DNA of 64,000 nucleotides from Paulinella micropora (lineage: Eukaryota; Cercozoa; Imbricatea; Euglyphida; Paulinellidae): assembly GCA_019918135.1 (NCBI GenBank), contig WBZZ01006634.1:1-64000 (forward strand). The letters are read 5' to 3'. The notes under the pieces were generated by a model. That model made no database searches, had not been told where the DNA came from, and was given only the letters and a program-made list of their open reading frames with translations. The position numbers and the translations under genes are program-made. The first letter of the stretch is position 1. Each line of letters begins with the position of its first letter. Below are positions 50,599-60,219 of this stretch, piece by piece.

Positions 50599-52137
50599 AT
50601 GTCCGCGCGCAAGCGCCAGAAAGTGGCGCACACCGATGACAAGTGCAGCCTGTTGGATTTGCCCGCCGACGTGTGGGAAATGGTTTTTCCTTTGGTGTCC
50701 GGCAGCCCTGACTGGCTGTACGCGGGGTGGATCCCCGTGTGCAAGAAAACGCGGGACATGCCGCGCCCCGAGAGTTGGTCGAGCCTGAAGATTCGCGCGG
50801 GCAGCCCCCCGATCCCGGCCGCACGGTGGGCTGAATGGCGCGAAATCACTAGCGTGACCATTGACAAAAAGCTGCCGGCCGACAGGCTGTCGATTTTGGC
50901 ACAGATCCACGAAGCCAAGACTTGCGTGCACGGCCTGTTGCTCCCCGGCGATTTGGTGGATCTCGAACTACGGGAGGCAGCGAAGGTCACTGGCTTGCAG
51001 AGGCTGGGCTCCAGGGAGCCGCTGCTAGAAGCCCCCGGCGGCGGTCTAGCTAGCGCTGGCTCGGTGACTGCGGGGGCCTGGTGCGACCGTTGGCTGAACC
51101 TTGATCGCTGCACGAGAGTCAGCCCCGAAGCGCTAGCCGCTTACCTGACGCAGGTCCGGCCGCGCACCTTGTTGCTGGCCGGACTCAACCCGTTCCTAAG
51201 TAGACCCTCGACCATCGTGCCCTGCGGCAGCTCAGTCTTCGTAACTGCCGTACACTGACAGATCTCAGCTGGCTGGCGCCCCTAACCGAATTGCGGACGT
51301 TGGACCTGACCAACTGTTCCAGTATCACGGACAACGCTCTGGCCGCGGTGGCCGACCTACTGATGTTAACGCGGCTCACACTCTCTCGTTGTCAACTAAT
51401 TACGGACGAAGGCTTAGACAACTTGTCGAATCTCAGCAACCTAATCTATCTAGATCTGGGCTTTCTCCGCGAACTGACTAATGTCCGGTTTCTGGAGAGC
51501 TTCTGTCGACTACAATATCTGCAACTCAGCCGCTGCCCGCTCGGCGACCTTTCGCTGGGCGTGCTCGCCAGCCTGACGAATCTGCGAATTCTAGACCTGG
51601 GAGGAAATACCTTTCTGACTGATGAGGGGCTTCGGCATTTGCGCCCCCTAGCGCATTTGGCAAAGTTATATCTAAGCTCGTGTACAGGTGTCAGAGGCAC
51701 GGGGCTCGCACACCTACGGGCGTTGCACAACTGTGGACTTGCAGTATTTGAGCCTGGAAAACTGCACAAATGTGGAGGAAACCTACCTCCAATATCTGCC
51801 AACGGCGCTGCAAGAGTTAAACCTCTACGGCTGCACCCAACTCACCGATGCCGCAGTAAGACAATTGCAGCACCTAAAAAGTCTGCGGATCCTGGATCTG
51901 GGCTGGGCAAATATTACTCCTGCCGGGGTTGCTCAATTGTGTGATCGGCTAGAACACCTGACGTTAGACAGTTGTGAACAGCTGGATGATCGCGTCTTTG
52001 AACACCTAGGTCGTCTCGGGCAGTTGCAACAACTAGATATTTTCTCTTGCACGCGAATTACCCGCGCAGCTATTACACGGTTCAGAATTGTGCGCCCCGG
52101 CTTGGTCATAGTGACAGACATAGACGAACAACAGTAA
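50599..52137 (+). CDS. F-box/leucine-rich-repeat protein, third member, frame shifted twice
   Basis: Starts MSARKRQKVAH, F-box DLPADVWEMVFPLVSG, then the linker RAGSPPIPAARWAEW shared with the 24-kb gene. The frame changes in 51,185-51,225, after which a clean set of leucine-rich repeats starts (LTELRTLDLTNCSSITDNAL), and again near 51,690-51,740, after which repeats continue (LQYLSLENCTNVEETYL) to DIDEQQ and a TAA. It is diverged from the 24-kb pair over its whole length, so the duplication is old. As an SCF receptor it would bind SKP1. The 3' end lies 40 bases from the convergent nicotinamidase gene. Confidence 0.8.
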
Positions 52138-52144
52138 AGAAATC

Positions 52145-52150
52145 AATAAA
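52145..52150 (+). terminator. AATAAA poly(A) signal
   Basis: Seven bases after the TAA at 52135-52137, in ATCAATAAAAAAAAAC, between two convergent genes whose stop codons are only 40 bases apart. Confidence 0.5.
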
Positions 52151-52177
52151 AAAAAACTGTTTTTAATTTCGAAGAGT

Positions 52178-54331
52178 TTACTCGTCAAGGCACGCCACTT
52201 GGCAATGTACGCACACGCTGACCTCCTGCTTGTATGGAATGCCTGGCGCCTCTCGTGCCAGGTTGTTTTTGACGTGGTTGCTCTCGAGTAGCCCCAGCGC
52301 GTCGTCCGCATCTGCGAAGCTGCGCTTGGTGCAGGCGTGAGTGTCGGCCATCCTGCTGGAGGCCAGCAGCTGCGGCTGTAGCACCTTGGTGATTAGCGTT
52401 TCATAATGTTGCAACAAGTACTTCGCCCGGGCCCGGGCCGTCACGTGGACAGAGGTAAGCATCATCCGTACACTGATGTGCTGGTCGTCTAGCCACTGTT
52501 CGCGCCAAACTCTGTCAATATACTCAGTATCCCCGAGGAACCTTGACAGCGAATCGATTGTCGCCTGACGGTTCTTGTGCTGCGGGTAGAACAGGCACTG
52601 GAAGTGCGGCGAACAGACCGAGAAGTTCGGCGCAGCCTCTTGTTGCGCGGAGTTCGTAAACGTCTGGAAGTACGTGCGCCAGCCCCACCCCGTCGCGGTG
52701 CGCAGGACGTCGGCCTGGCTGACACGCGCGCCAGCAGAGAGTTGGGCGCCCAGGGCTCGGTCGTACAGGATGGCGAACAACAGTGCGACCGCGGCGTTCG
52801 CCTCCTCGGTGTCAGCGGGTAGTGCCTTGGTTTCTGGTTTGTTGTAACAGACAAACATACTACCGTCCTTACGACCGGCGGACAGCTCGAGCGCGCTGAG
52901 CAGCGACTGCCTCAGCAGGTCCAGCAGCGCGATAGCGTGGTTGTTACGGAAGGTGAGGGTCTCCCGCAGCAGGCAACGGGGGCAGCCGCAGTCATTGCTG
53001 TTGGTATGTGGCAGACGGTCGCTGAAGACGTTGACCCTGTTTTCGCCGTACCTCAGCTCCGCGGGCTTGGCGCCCTTTCTGGGCCAGAACAGCACGAGGT
53101 TGGGCCCCATGGAGCCCGAGAACGGCTTCCACACGTCGGCCAGCGCTGCTACCATCTGCTTGTCCGGGACGAATGCGTGGCTGTACAAAGTCGCCGCCTC
53201 GGCGTTGGACAGCACCCTGCCGAATTTCACTCGCGGCTCCTTTGTTTCCGGCTGGTGCGCCTCCCGGTTGAAGCGCGCGTTGCGGGGGCACGCGGGGTCT
53301 CCCGCGAGTCCCGGAATGTACTTGCCATTGCTAATTACTTTAGACAGCCACTTCGGCGTGCCGTGATTCTTGATCTCGTCGTTGGCTGCGGCCGCGCCCT
53401 GTTGTACCAACGGGAACGCCTCAAGTCCCAGCTTGAAACTTATGGCACTGTGCAGCTGCCGAATCGCCTCAAGTGCCGGGCGCGGCGCCGTCTGTGCAAA
53501 ATTCTTGGACTCGAGTTGGCGGATGACGGTCTCTGTTGCCAGTACCTTGACGTTCACGCGGGCCCACGCAGACGGCGTCTGCCCTTTGGCGAAGGGCAGC
53601 GTGGCGTCCTCCACGACAGACACGCGGAAGCCCTGGCGCGCCAGGTCCTCGCACGTGCGTTTGACGCAAATGTCAGACGCCACCCCTGCGACATAGACGT
53701 GCGTAACCTGGCGCGCTCGCAGGATCTCCTTCAAGCTGTGGGAGCCGGCGGGGCCCGGGCATCGGACCTCGGTTTTGTTGTCGTTCTCGAAGACGGCCGA
53801 GTTGGCGTCCACGTCTCGATGAAAGCCCTTGCGGAAATATGTCTGGGCCTCGGCCGCCACGCCATTTGTTGCCGCCACCAGCTCGCCGGACGGCGTGTCC
53901 GGTGGCGGCGCGAGGACTTTTAGCTCTTTGGTAACCTGCTGCCCTGGCGTGCCTTCTATGCAGTGGCTGTTGTACAGCTGCTGCGTGATGGTGGTGCCCT
54001 TGTAGTTGCACTGGATCCGGTCCTGGCCGATTTTTTGCGCCTGGGGGAGCTGGGCGTGTGTGTCTGTTGAACCAAGAAAGGAGACGTGATCGGGCGGGTG
54101 CGTGTCGAGCGTCCAGACCACGAGGCCGAACGGCACTTCCGACAACAAACGCTTGATGTTGTCGAAACAACCGTTGACGACGTTGGGCGGATTGTGCTCC
54201 AGGTTGGCCAAGGACAGTTTTCCGTCTTTGGCGCAAAAATCGGTCTGCATGTCGACGACCACGAGCCCACTCTCGTGCAAACAGTGGAACGAGGCCGAGC
54301 AGCTCGGGGCTACCCTGGCGTGGCTCTTCAT
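52178..54331 (-). CDS. nicotinamidase with long C-terminal extension, 717 aa
   Basis: The ATG at 54331 starts MKSHARVAPS. Residues 20-250 are an isochorismatase-fold hydrolase of the nicotinamidase (PncA/PNC1) type: catalytic Asp27 in VVDMQTDF, Lys168 in YFRKGF, Cys222 in VASDICVKRTC; metal ligands Asp76, His78 and His82 in DTHPPDHVSF; and His123 in HCIEGTPG. The enzyme converts nicotinamide to nicotinate and ammonia in NAD salvage. About 460 more residues follow, with no domain I recognise: an N-terminal helical part, CGCPRC, and a final CVHCQVACLDE cysteine set that may bind zinc. Ordinary nicotinamidases are about 190-270 aa, so the fusion is unusual. The frame is intact. Confidence 0.85.
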   Translation of the reverse strand: MKSHARVAPSCSASFHCLHESGLVVVDMQTDFCAKDGKLSLANLEHNPPNVVNGCFDNIKRLLSEVPFGLVVWTLDTHPPDHVSFLGSTDTHAQLPQAQKIGQDRIQCNYKGTTITQQLYNSHCIEGTPGQQVTKELKVLAPPPDTPSGELVAATNGVAAEAQTYFRKGFHRDVDANSAVFENDNKTEVRCPGPAGSHSLKEILRARQVTHVYVAGVASDICVKRTCEDLARQGFRVSVVEDATLPFAKGQTPSAWARVNVKVLATETVIRQLESKNFAQTAPRPALEAIRQLHSAISFKLGLEAFPLVQQGAAAANDEIKNHGTPKWLSKVISNGKYIPGLAGDPACPRNARFNREAHQPETKEPRVKFGRVLSNAEAATLYSHAFVPDKQMVAALADVWKPFSGSMGPNLVLFWPRKGAKPAELRYGENRVNVFSDRLPHTNSNDCGCPRCLLRETLTFRNNHAIALLDLLRQSLLSALELSAGRKDGSMFVCYNKPETKALPADTEEANAAVALLFAILYDRALGAQLSAGARVSQADVLRTATGWGWRTYFQTFTNSAQQEAAPNFSVCSPHFQCLFYPQHKNRQATIDSLSRFLGDTEYIDRVWREQWLDDQHISVRMMLTSVHVTARARAKYLLQHYETLITKVLQPQLLASSRMADTHACTKRSFADADDALGLLESNHVKNNLAREAPGIPYKQEVSVCVHCQVACLDE

Positions 54332-54741
54332 CGTCAGGGCGCGCCGAAACACAACGACGAAGGAAAGGGGGGAGGGGAAAGCTTTTAAAAAAAGAAAAGC
54401 CTCTTTGCTTTGTTTTTGGTTTCTTTTCTTAGATTAAATTTGGCAGGCCAAGTAAGCCCCGCCTTTTCCCACCCCCTTTTTTTTGGGGTCCTCTTTGAGA
54501 ATTTGGTTTGGGGAGGGGGGGGAAAAGGCGGGGGGGGGGGGGTCATAGTCCTTCCTTTTAATTAAAACACACACAAAATCAGGTGATTCATTTGGGGATG
54601 GGGAGGGGAGTTGAGGGTGTGTGTGTGGGGGGGTGAAAGAAGCGGGATTGGCTCTAGAGAGAGAGAGAGCGCGTGTGTGTAGTAGGGAGGGAGAAAGGGC
54701 GGGGGGAGGGGCTATGCTTTTCATTGCCTGTTCTTACAGAG
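54332..54741. other. spacer with G runs
   Basis: G runs at 54512-54521, 54530-54541 and 54628; GA repeat at 54655-54670; short GT tracts. No gene supported. Confidence 0.5.
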
Positions 54742-56412
54742 TTAGGCGGGTCCTGCATCCTCGAGAAATAAACTGCGCGGTGACCGCGGTTCTGCGTATT
54801 CCAGACGCCAGCCCCTGGATAGGGTCACGCGGGGCCTGGAGGTGCCACGGTAGAGCAAGACGGCTCTCTGGCCACTGGGCCTAGGGGGCAAACTGACTTT
54901 CTTCCAGTCCAGCGCTGGGCATCCCTCAATTGTCAGCCGGACCTCGCCTTCCACCTGCAGGTCCGCGTGCAGCTGAATTTCGGTAAGTTGTGCACAGTCT
55001 CTGACGTCCAAGGTCAAGGCTGCAAGCCTCCAGCGCGCGCCAGCAGGCGTAGTTATCTTTTTGAGCTTTGGTAGGCACTCTAGTTTTACACTTGTAGCAA
55101 ATTCTGGCTGCGGCCCTGCGAACAGCCAAGAAGACAGAATTGGCCAGCTACTAGAAATAATTTTGTTCTCACGGCCTTGTTCCAAAGCCCTTGGCAGCGC
55201 GATCTCTGCCAGCCCAGTACAGTTTTCTATGGTCATTGAGATTAATTGCTTGGCCTGTATTTCCTGCGGCAGCTTCAGCGCCTTTTGTTCAAAAAAAACA
55301 TTGTTACGAAAACCTATGTCTGCCCTTCTGCAGTTTACTCGTGCGGGTAGCGAGACATTCTTTAGCTCGGAGCAATCATGCAAAGAGAAAAGGAATCTCG
55401 CATAGGCCGAGACTCCGGTGAGCGCGGTAGATTCTTGTCGAAGTGTGATCTCTTGCCTGGCACACCGTGATATTGTGTAGTCCGTGTTCACCAGAGCGTT
55501 GATCTCTAGTTTCGGTTTTGTTTTTTGCAAACCCTCGATCTTTAGGCCGACGGGCCAGACGTCGTCGGCATTGCCGAGGCTGACCGATTCCAGCTCCGGC
55601 AGGTTCTGTAAGCAGACCGTGCACGGCCAGTCGAGCGCGTCGAAATAGCCAACGCCGCGATCACGCGGGCGCTGGCTCAGAGCAAAGCGTTTTAGCGCCG
55701 GGCAATCCTTGATGGTCAAGGCCGCGTCCTTCATTTCCAGGAACTTGATTTGGTGCAAATTCAGCTCCCGGGCCTGGACTTCGCTGATGGTAAATTCCTC
55801 TCCTTCCGGCAGCCTGATGTCCAGCCAGTGCAGGCACAGGTGCCCGATCGGGGAGTGGGGCCAGGCCGCGAACGGGAAATGTTTTTCGTCTTCTCTGGTC
55901 AGCGTCAGTTGCTCCGTGTCGTCCTTTTCGTTCCTGGAGATGACCAGCCGTTTCAGGCGCCAGTTGGGCGGGAATAGGTACTCGACTACCTTTCTGATTG
56001 CCTCCCAGTAGTGCTGCTTGGGGATCTCACTGGCGAAGTCGGGCACGGGCAAGGGAGAGAAAATGGCCTTGCCCCTACCCCGCAGGTAACCCACCAAACT
56101 CGACCAGTCGCGGGGCCCTGTTTCGACAGTGATGAGGCCTGCTTTAAAGCGTGCGGATCTGCGGCCGTACATGCGTGCGTTCAGTTGCCTACACCATAGT
56201 TCTTCTTTCTGAAAAAATTCTTGTTTGAAGGTTTCAACGTCTTTTTCGTCAGGCTTTTCATAAAATCGCCACAGCAAGTAACTAGCGAGCAATAGAGCGC
56301 CCAGGTCCTTCTTTGCGTCATCTGGAGGACAAATAGTGCTGGACAAAGCGGCAAGCCTGGCTTCAGGAACATAGGGCCCGAGCACGTCGCAGGGCAACTC
56401 TTGGAAACTCAT
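54742..56412 (-). CDS. F-box-like protein with irregular leucine-rich segments, 556 aa
   Basis: The ATG at 56412 (MSFQELPCDVLGPYV) is chosen because upstream sequence is GA repeat and G runs. The first 25 residues (ELPCDVLGPYVPEARLAAL) have F-box character. Further on, degenerate repeats with an 'L..L.I..CPAL' pattern occur: IKDCPALKRFAL, LPELESVSLGNADDV, IENCTGLAEIALP, LECLPKLKKI, IEGCPALDW. These recall short leucine-rich repeats with a cysteine, but are too irregular for the F-box/LRR family above. The frame is intact, with no introns needed. It may be another SCF receptor, less securely than the other two. Confidence 0.6.
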   Translation of the reverse strand: MSFQELPCDVLGPYVPEARLAALSSTICPPDDAKKDLGALLLASYLLWRFYEKPDEKDVETFKQEFFQKEELWCRQLNARMYGRRSARFKAGLITVETGPRDWSSLVGYLRGRGKAIFSPLPVPDFASEIPKQHYWEAIRKVVEYLFPPNWRLKRLVISRNEKDDTEQLTLTREDEKHFPFAAWPHSPIGHLCLHWLDIRLPEGEEFTISEVQARELNLHQIKFLEMKDAALTIKDCPALKRFALSQRPRDRGVGYFDALDWPCTVCLQNLPELESVSLGNADDVWPVGLKIEGLQKTKPKLEINALVNTDYTISRCARQEITLRQESTALTGVSAYARFLFSLHDCSELKNVSLPARVNCRRADIGFRNNVFFEQKALKLPQEIQAKQLISMTIENCTGLAEIALPRALEQGRENKIISSSWPILSSWLFAGPQPEFATSVKLECLPKLKKITTPAGARWRLAALTLDVRDCAQLTEIQLHADLQVEGEVRLTIEGCPALDWKKVSLPPRPSGQRAVLLYRGTSRPRVTLSRGWRLEYAEPRSPRSLFLEDAGPA

Positions 56413-56758
56413 GTTTTTCTTTTTTTTTTTGTTGCTGTTAAAATACTGGCAAGACGGGGAGTGAGCAGGTTTAGAGAGAGAGAGAGAGAGAGAAGGCGCG
56501 CGCGGGTGCGGGGGGGGGATGCCTGATAGAAAATACAGCCCGGCTGTGGAAGGCGGATTTAAACCAACAGACGCAAAGGAGAGATTTAAGGGGGGGGGGG
56601 GGGGCGAATGGCCGCTGCCCCCCTCTCTCTCCCCACCCCCGCACCCGCGCGCTGAAACTCCCCCCCACCCTTGAAAGAGCTTTTTTCTTAATAGTCCCGA
56701 ATTTGTTTCCCCACCTTCGGGCTGGGCGGCACAAGACAAGAGAGAGAGAAAAAAAAGT
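56413..56758. other. spacer with GA repeat and G runs
   Basis: (GA)n at 56471-56492, G runs at 56509 and 56592-56603, C-rich stretch to 56650. It is the upstream region of the gene starting at 56412. Confidence 0.5.
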
Positions 56759-57151
56759 CTATTCTTTATGTTCCTTGCCGCGGCGCACGGGACAATCTTG
56801 GTCGAACAGCGGGGGCCTCAGCGCTAGGACCAGCCTCAGTTGCGCGGCCGTTAGGAAGTGCACGGTCAGTTCGCTGTCCACGAGGCAGGCCCTGGGCAGC
56901 GATTGTGCGTCCTTCGAGGATTGCAGCCACAGGATGAACTCGAAGTTGAGCAGGCCCAGCAGGGCTTCCACGCACTTGTTCGTCGTCAGGGGCACGGGAC
57001 ACACGCGGGCCGTGCGCAGTGCAATCCAGGGGTCGTTCTGCAAGTAAAGCACTTTGCCCTTGCACAGCACGTGGTGCGTCTGATGGTGACTGCACAGCGG
57101 TTTGCAGCTCTTCTTCAGGCCGTGTGGTGCGACGGCAGCCTCGGCCGACAT
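56759..57151 (-). CDS. small orphan protein with Cys/His-rich N terminus, 130 aa
   Basis: ATG at 57151 (MSAEAAVAPHGL) to TAG. The N-terminal part has CKPLCSHHQTHHVLCKG, a dense Cys/His set that could be a metal site. The rest is hydrophobic and helical (VEALLGLLNFEFILWL, FLTAAQLRLVLAL) but without a clear membrane segment. Intact. Not recognised. Divergent from the next gene, 357 bases away. Confidence 0.55.
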   Translation of the reverse strand: MSAEAAVAPHGLKKSCKPLCSHHQTHHVLCKGKVLYLQNDPWIALRTARVCPVPLTTNKCVEALLGLLNFEFILWLQSSKDAQSLPRACLVDSELTVHFLTAAQLRLVLALRPPLFDQDCPVRRGKEHKE

Positions 57152-57508
57152 CTTGGGCCGTTCTCTCGTCTCCTTTTTTTCTCTTGCCACCCCTTTCGCC
57201 CGCACCCGACATTTCCTTTCTTTTTTTTAAAACCCCAGCCCCCCTCCTCCCCTTCTTTTCCCCCTCTCTGTCTTTTTTGGGGGGTTTTGTTTTCTTTTTC
57301 GGTTTTTTTTTGGTGCCTTTCCCCCCCCCCCCCCCTCGCCACGTACCCTCCGTGTCTTTTTCCTGCAGATTTGCCTGTCCCTTCCCGCTCTCTCCTCCCA
57401 GCCATGCGCACCCGCCCCGCTTTTCTTTTTTTCCTTTGCCCCACCCCCTTTCCCCCCTCCCCCCCCCCCAAAAAAAAAACCAGCCACCAAAGAAAAAAGA
57501 ACGTGCAG
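57152..57508. promoter_or_regulatory. divergent upstream region, pyrimidine-rich
   Basis: Long T and C runs on the plus strand (57,222-57,240, 57,304-57,335, 57,445-57,480), between two divergent starts. The stretch before 57,509 ends ACGTGCAG, an acceptor-like word, so a 5' untranslated exon of the plus gene is possible. Confidence 0.35.
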
Positions 57509-57979
57509 ATGAACGAGGCTTTCTGGCTCTGGGCGGTCAACCAGTTCCTGCAGGACAGCGAGGGTCTCGTGCGCTACGGAGAAACCCGCGACCCGGAGGC
57601 GCAAGTGCTGTCCGATCTCAAGAAGTTCCACGCGGTACTAGAGTGGAACATGATCGACGAGCACCGGCAGAGGCTGGCCGAGCTCGTGGCGGGCACGGGG
57701 TCGCATTCGCGCTCGGAGGCGTCCGGCGAGAGCGCGCGGCCCGGCCGGGTTGTGTGGGACCCCCCCCTGCCGCTCAAGGATCCCGGCGAAGGCACGCAAA
57801 GGCGCGGCGGGCAGCGCCGCAAATCAGCTGCTCCGCGCGTCGCCGACCGCGACAGACACTTTCTGTACGTGCCACACCTGCGCGCCTGTGCGCCCCCGGC
57901 CTGGGCGGGCAAGAACCGTGCCGAACGGTATAAACACCAAGTCGTCTTTGTGCGCACGCCACCATCGACAGTACAATAA
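57509..57979 (+). CDS. small orphan protein, 156 aa
   Basis: ATG at 57509 (MNEAFWLWAVNQFLQD) to a TAA in AATAAA. The first 60 residues are helical and Trp-rich (EWNMIDEHRQRLAELV). The remainder is disordered, Gly/Arg/Pro-rich, with a C-terminal beta-like YKHQVVFVRTP. Intact. Not recognised. Confidence 0.55.
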   Translation: MNEAFWLWAVNQFLQDSEGLVRYGETRDPEAQVLSDLKKFHAVLEWNMIDEHRQRLAELVAGTGSHSRSEASGESARPGRVVWDPPLPLKDPGEGTQRRGGQRRKSAAPRVADRDRHFLYVPHLRACAPPAWAGKNRAERYKHQVVFVRTPPSTVQ

Positions 57980-57980
57980 A
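57975..57980 (+). terminator. AATAAA poly(A) signal overlapping stop codon
   Basis: The stop TAA at 57977-57979 is inside CAATAAAAC. Confidence 0.5.
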
Positions 57981-58215
57981 ACGTTTTTCTGTACACCGGC
58001 GCTGGCCAACAGGTATTAAAACCAGTGGGGTGAGGAATTCTTCGCCCCCCCTTTTTTTTTCTGAAACGACACCCCTCAACGACGCCGGAATAGGCTCCAC
58101 AACTTTTAATGCAAAACTTTTTCTCCGGCAGTGAAAAGGACCGGACAACCAACCAAAAGGGGGGGGAAAGAGAAAAATATCAGAGTGCGAGAGAAGGCCT
58201 CGGCTTGTGTTTGTT

Positions 58216-59835
58216 TTACACGTCGTCGATGATGACGTTGGCGTCGTCGTCGGGCTCCTGCACCACGCCCCCCGACACAACCGCCACCGTCGTGGTGTCG
58301 CGTCTCTCGCCGGGCGCGTAGCCCCCCTCCTCCCACCCCGCACAGTCCGACGCCTGCTCGGCCGGATCCGTGGCCTGGTCAAAGGCGTTTTCCGCGTCCC
58401 AGAGGAACAGGAACTTGGGCACCCGTTTGAGGCACAGCGCGCCCTGCGACAGCGGGTCGAAACTCGCGCGGATCGAGAACCCCACGCTCGCCACGGCGCC
58501 GGGGCGCACACAGCGGCTGGCCTGCTCGTCCGTCATGACGGGGTGGCCGGGCGCGCGCATGTCGCGGATGTACAGCTCGTTGAACTTGTAGCCCCCCGAT
58601 GCGTCCTGGGGTCCTGGCTTCTTCTTTGAGCCCCAGCTGCGCTGGCCGGCATTCACGAAAGTGTTTACGTTGGAGAACGAGTAGTTGGCCTGCGTCTGCA
58701 GCACCAGCGCCGGCGCTTCGTTGGGCTGCGAGTCCGCCTTCTTGAAGTAGCAGCCGCTCTTCACGTAGCGCGTCAGCCCCTTGCGCTCTTCGGGGGTCTT
58801 GGCCGAGAACTCTTCACCCTTGCTCCGCAGCAGCACCTCGCGGAACTTGGTGCGCACGGCCTCCGGGTACGTGCCGTCGGCGTTCTTGCTGGCCCCCAAG
58901 TCCAGCGCGATGTCCTTGAGCTTGTTGCTCACGCACGGCATGACCTGGCACAACAGCGTGGCCTTCTGGCCGTCCCCGAGCGCGTCCAGCACGCAGAAGA
59001 CGGGCAGGAACTCGAGCCACAGGTCGAACACCACGGCGAGCGCGCCCACCTCGCACATTTGGCCGCGCAAAGAAGCCACCTGCACCGGCGGCGCCGCCTT
59101 GGACGCGCGGGCGCTCACCATGAAGCTGCGTTGCACGCGTTCGGGCTTCACGCTGTCTCCCAGGGGGTCCGAGTTGTACCTGTGCGCAAAGTCTTCGGGG
59201 TCGCGGTACGAGCCGTAGCAGAGCCGCCCATAGGCGGCCTTCTCCGCTTCCGTCACGTGGCTGGAAAAGAAGAGCTTGCAGCCCCCGCCGATCACGCCTG
59301 CTGGAGTTGCCAGCAGGTAGCCCTTCTTGAACAGCCTGCCGGACTGGGGGTCGGCACGGAACTTGAGGGACACGATTTCCTTGTTCGCGTCCTTGTACGA
59401 CGCCTCTTTCTTGAGCTGGTAGATTTCGCTCGGCGGGGGCAGGAAGCGCACGAGTTCGACCCAGCCGCGGCCCGTGGCGGGGGAGTGAACTCGCACGAGC
59501 GTGTACTGCAGCAAGAAGCTGGTGTCCACGAACGATTGCCAGAAGCCGCTGTGCAGCGTTTTGTACACCTTGTCGAGCCCCGCAAAGAGTTCGTCGGGCA
59601 CCTCGCCGAGAGGGACCAGGCCCTCGAGGTTGGTTGCCGGCTCCAGGCTGCGCCGCAACAGCTCCGACACCCAGTTCTCCGGCGTCAGGTTGCCAAAGAA
59701 GCGGCCGACTGGCTCGGCGGCGGCCTCCGTGCAGACGCGCTTCGATTCTGCGTCCCACTCCGAAGCCTCTTCTCCCTTGTCGTGGCGGGCCTTCTTGGCC
59801 TTGCCGCTCTGTTCCTTGGCTGCGCGTTTGCTCAT
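58216..59835 (-). CDS. orphan protein, 539 aa
   Basis: The ATG at 59835 (MSKRAAKEQSGKAKKARHDK) opens a basic nuclear-signal-like leader, followed by a large, well-behaved globular sequence in one frame to a TAA at 58216. Segments include FGNLTPENWVSELLRR, LFKKGYLLATPAGVIGGG, RLCYGSYRDPEDFAHRYN and an acidic C terminus (PDDDANVIIDDV). Beta-rich stretches with aromatic residues (FSIRASFDPLSQGALCLK) suggest a compact fold of at least two domains. I cannot place it in a family. One of the longest intact genes here and worth a structure-based search. Confidence 0.7.
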   Translation of the reverse strand: MSKRAAKEQSGKAKKARHDKGEEASEWDAESKRVCTEAAAEPVGRFFGNLTPENWVSELLRRSLEPATNLEGLVPLGEVPDELFAGLDKVYKTLHSGFWQSFVDTSFLLQYTLVRVHSPATGRGWVELVRFLPPPSEIYQLKKEASYKDANKEIVSLKFRADPQSGRLFKKGYLLATPAGVIGGGCKLFFSSHVTEAEKAAYGRLCYGSYRDPEDFAHRYNSDPLGDSVKPERVQRSFMVSARASKAAPPVQVASLRGQMCEVGALAVVFDLWLEFLPVFCVLDALGDGQKATLLCQVMPCVSNKLKDIALDLGASKNADGTYPEAVRTKFREVLLRSKGEEFSAKTPEERKGLTRYVKSGCYFKKADSQPNEAPALVLQTQANYSFSNVNTFVNAGQRSWGSKKKPGPQDASGGYKFNELYIRDMRAPGHPVMTDEQASRCVRPGAVASVGFSIRASFDPLSQGALCLKRVPKFLFLWDAENAFDQATDPAEQASDCAGWEEGGYAPGERRDTTTVAVVSGGVVQEPDDDANVIIDDV

Positions 59836-60219
59836 GGAGGGGGACGATTTCTGCACGAAGCCCCCTCTGGCGCGCGAACAGAGGGGTTGGGTGCGAATCT
59901 CTTGCGCGGCCCCCCCCCCCGCGGCAACGCCTTTTTTTCGTTGGTTGGTGGGCCCCCCCCCGGCAATGCCTTTTTTTTTCGTTGGTTGGTGGCCCCCCCC
60001 CCCCCCCCGCTTCCTTCTTTCTATGCCCCCGCCCCCGGGGGAGGTTTTTCCCAAATCTCCCCCGTCCGGGGTTTTTTTGGTTTTCTGTTCGCTCCTTGCC
60101 CCACCCCCCGAAGCGCCGCCACGGATTGAGGGGGAGACAGGAACAAGAGGGCTCACAACCTGCCTTTTTTTGGGAGTATCTGAGCTCTAAAAATAACAAA
60201 GTGTGAAACCCTCAAAAAA
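59836..60219. promoter_or_regulatory. divergent upstream region with C runs
   Basis: C runs of 8-14 at 59911, 59953 and 59994-60008, with the word TTTTTTTCGTTGGTTGGTG present twice (59,932 and 59,969). It separates divergent starts at 59835 and 60220. Confidence 0.4.
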
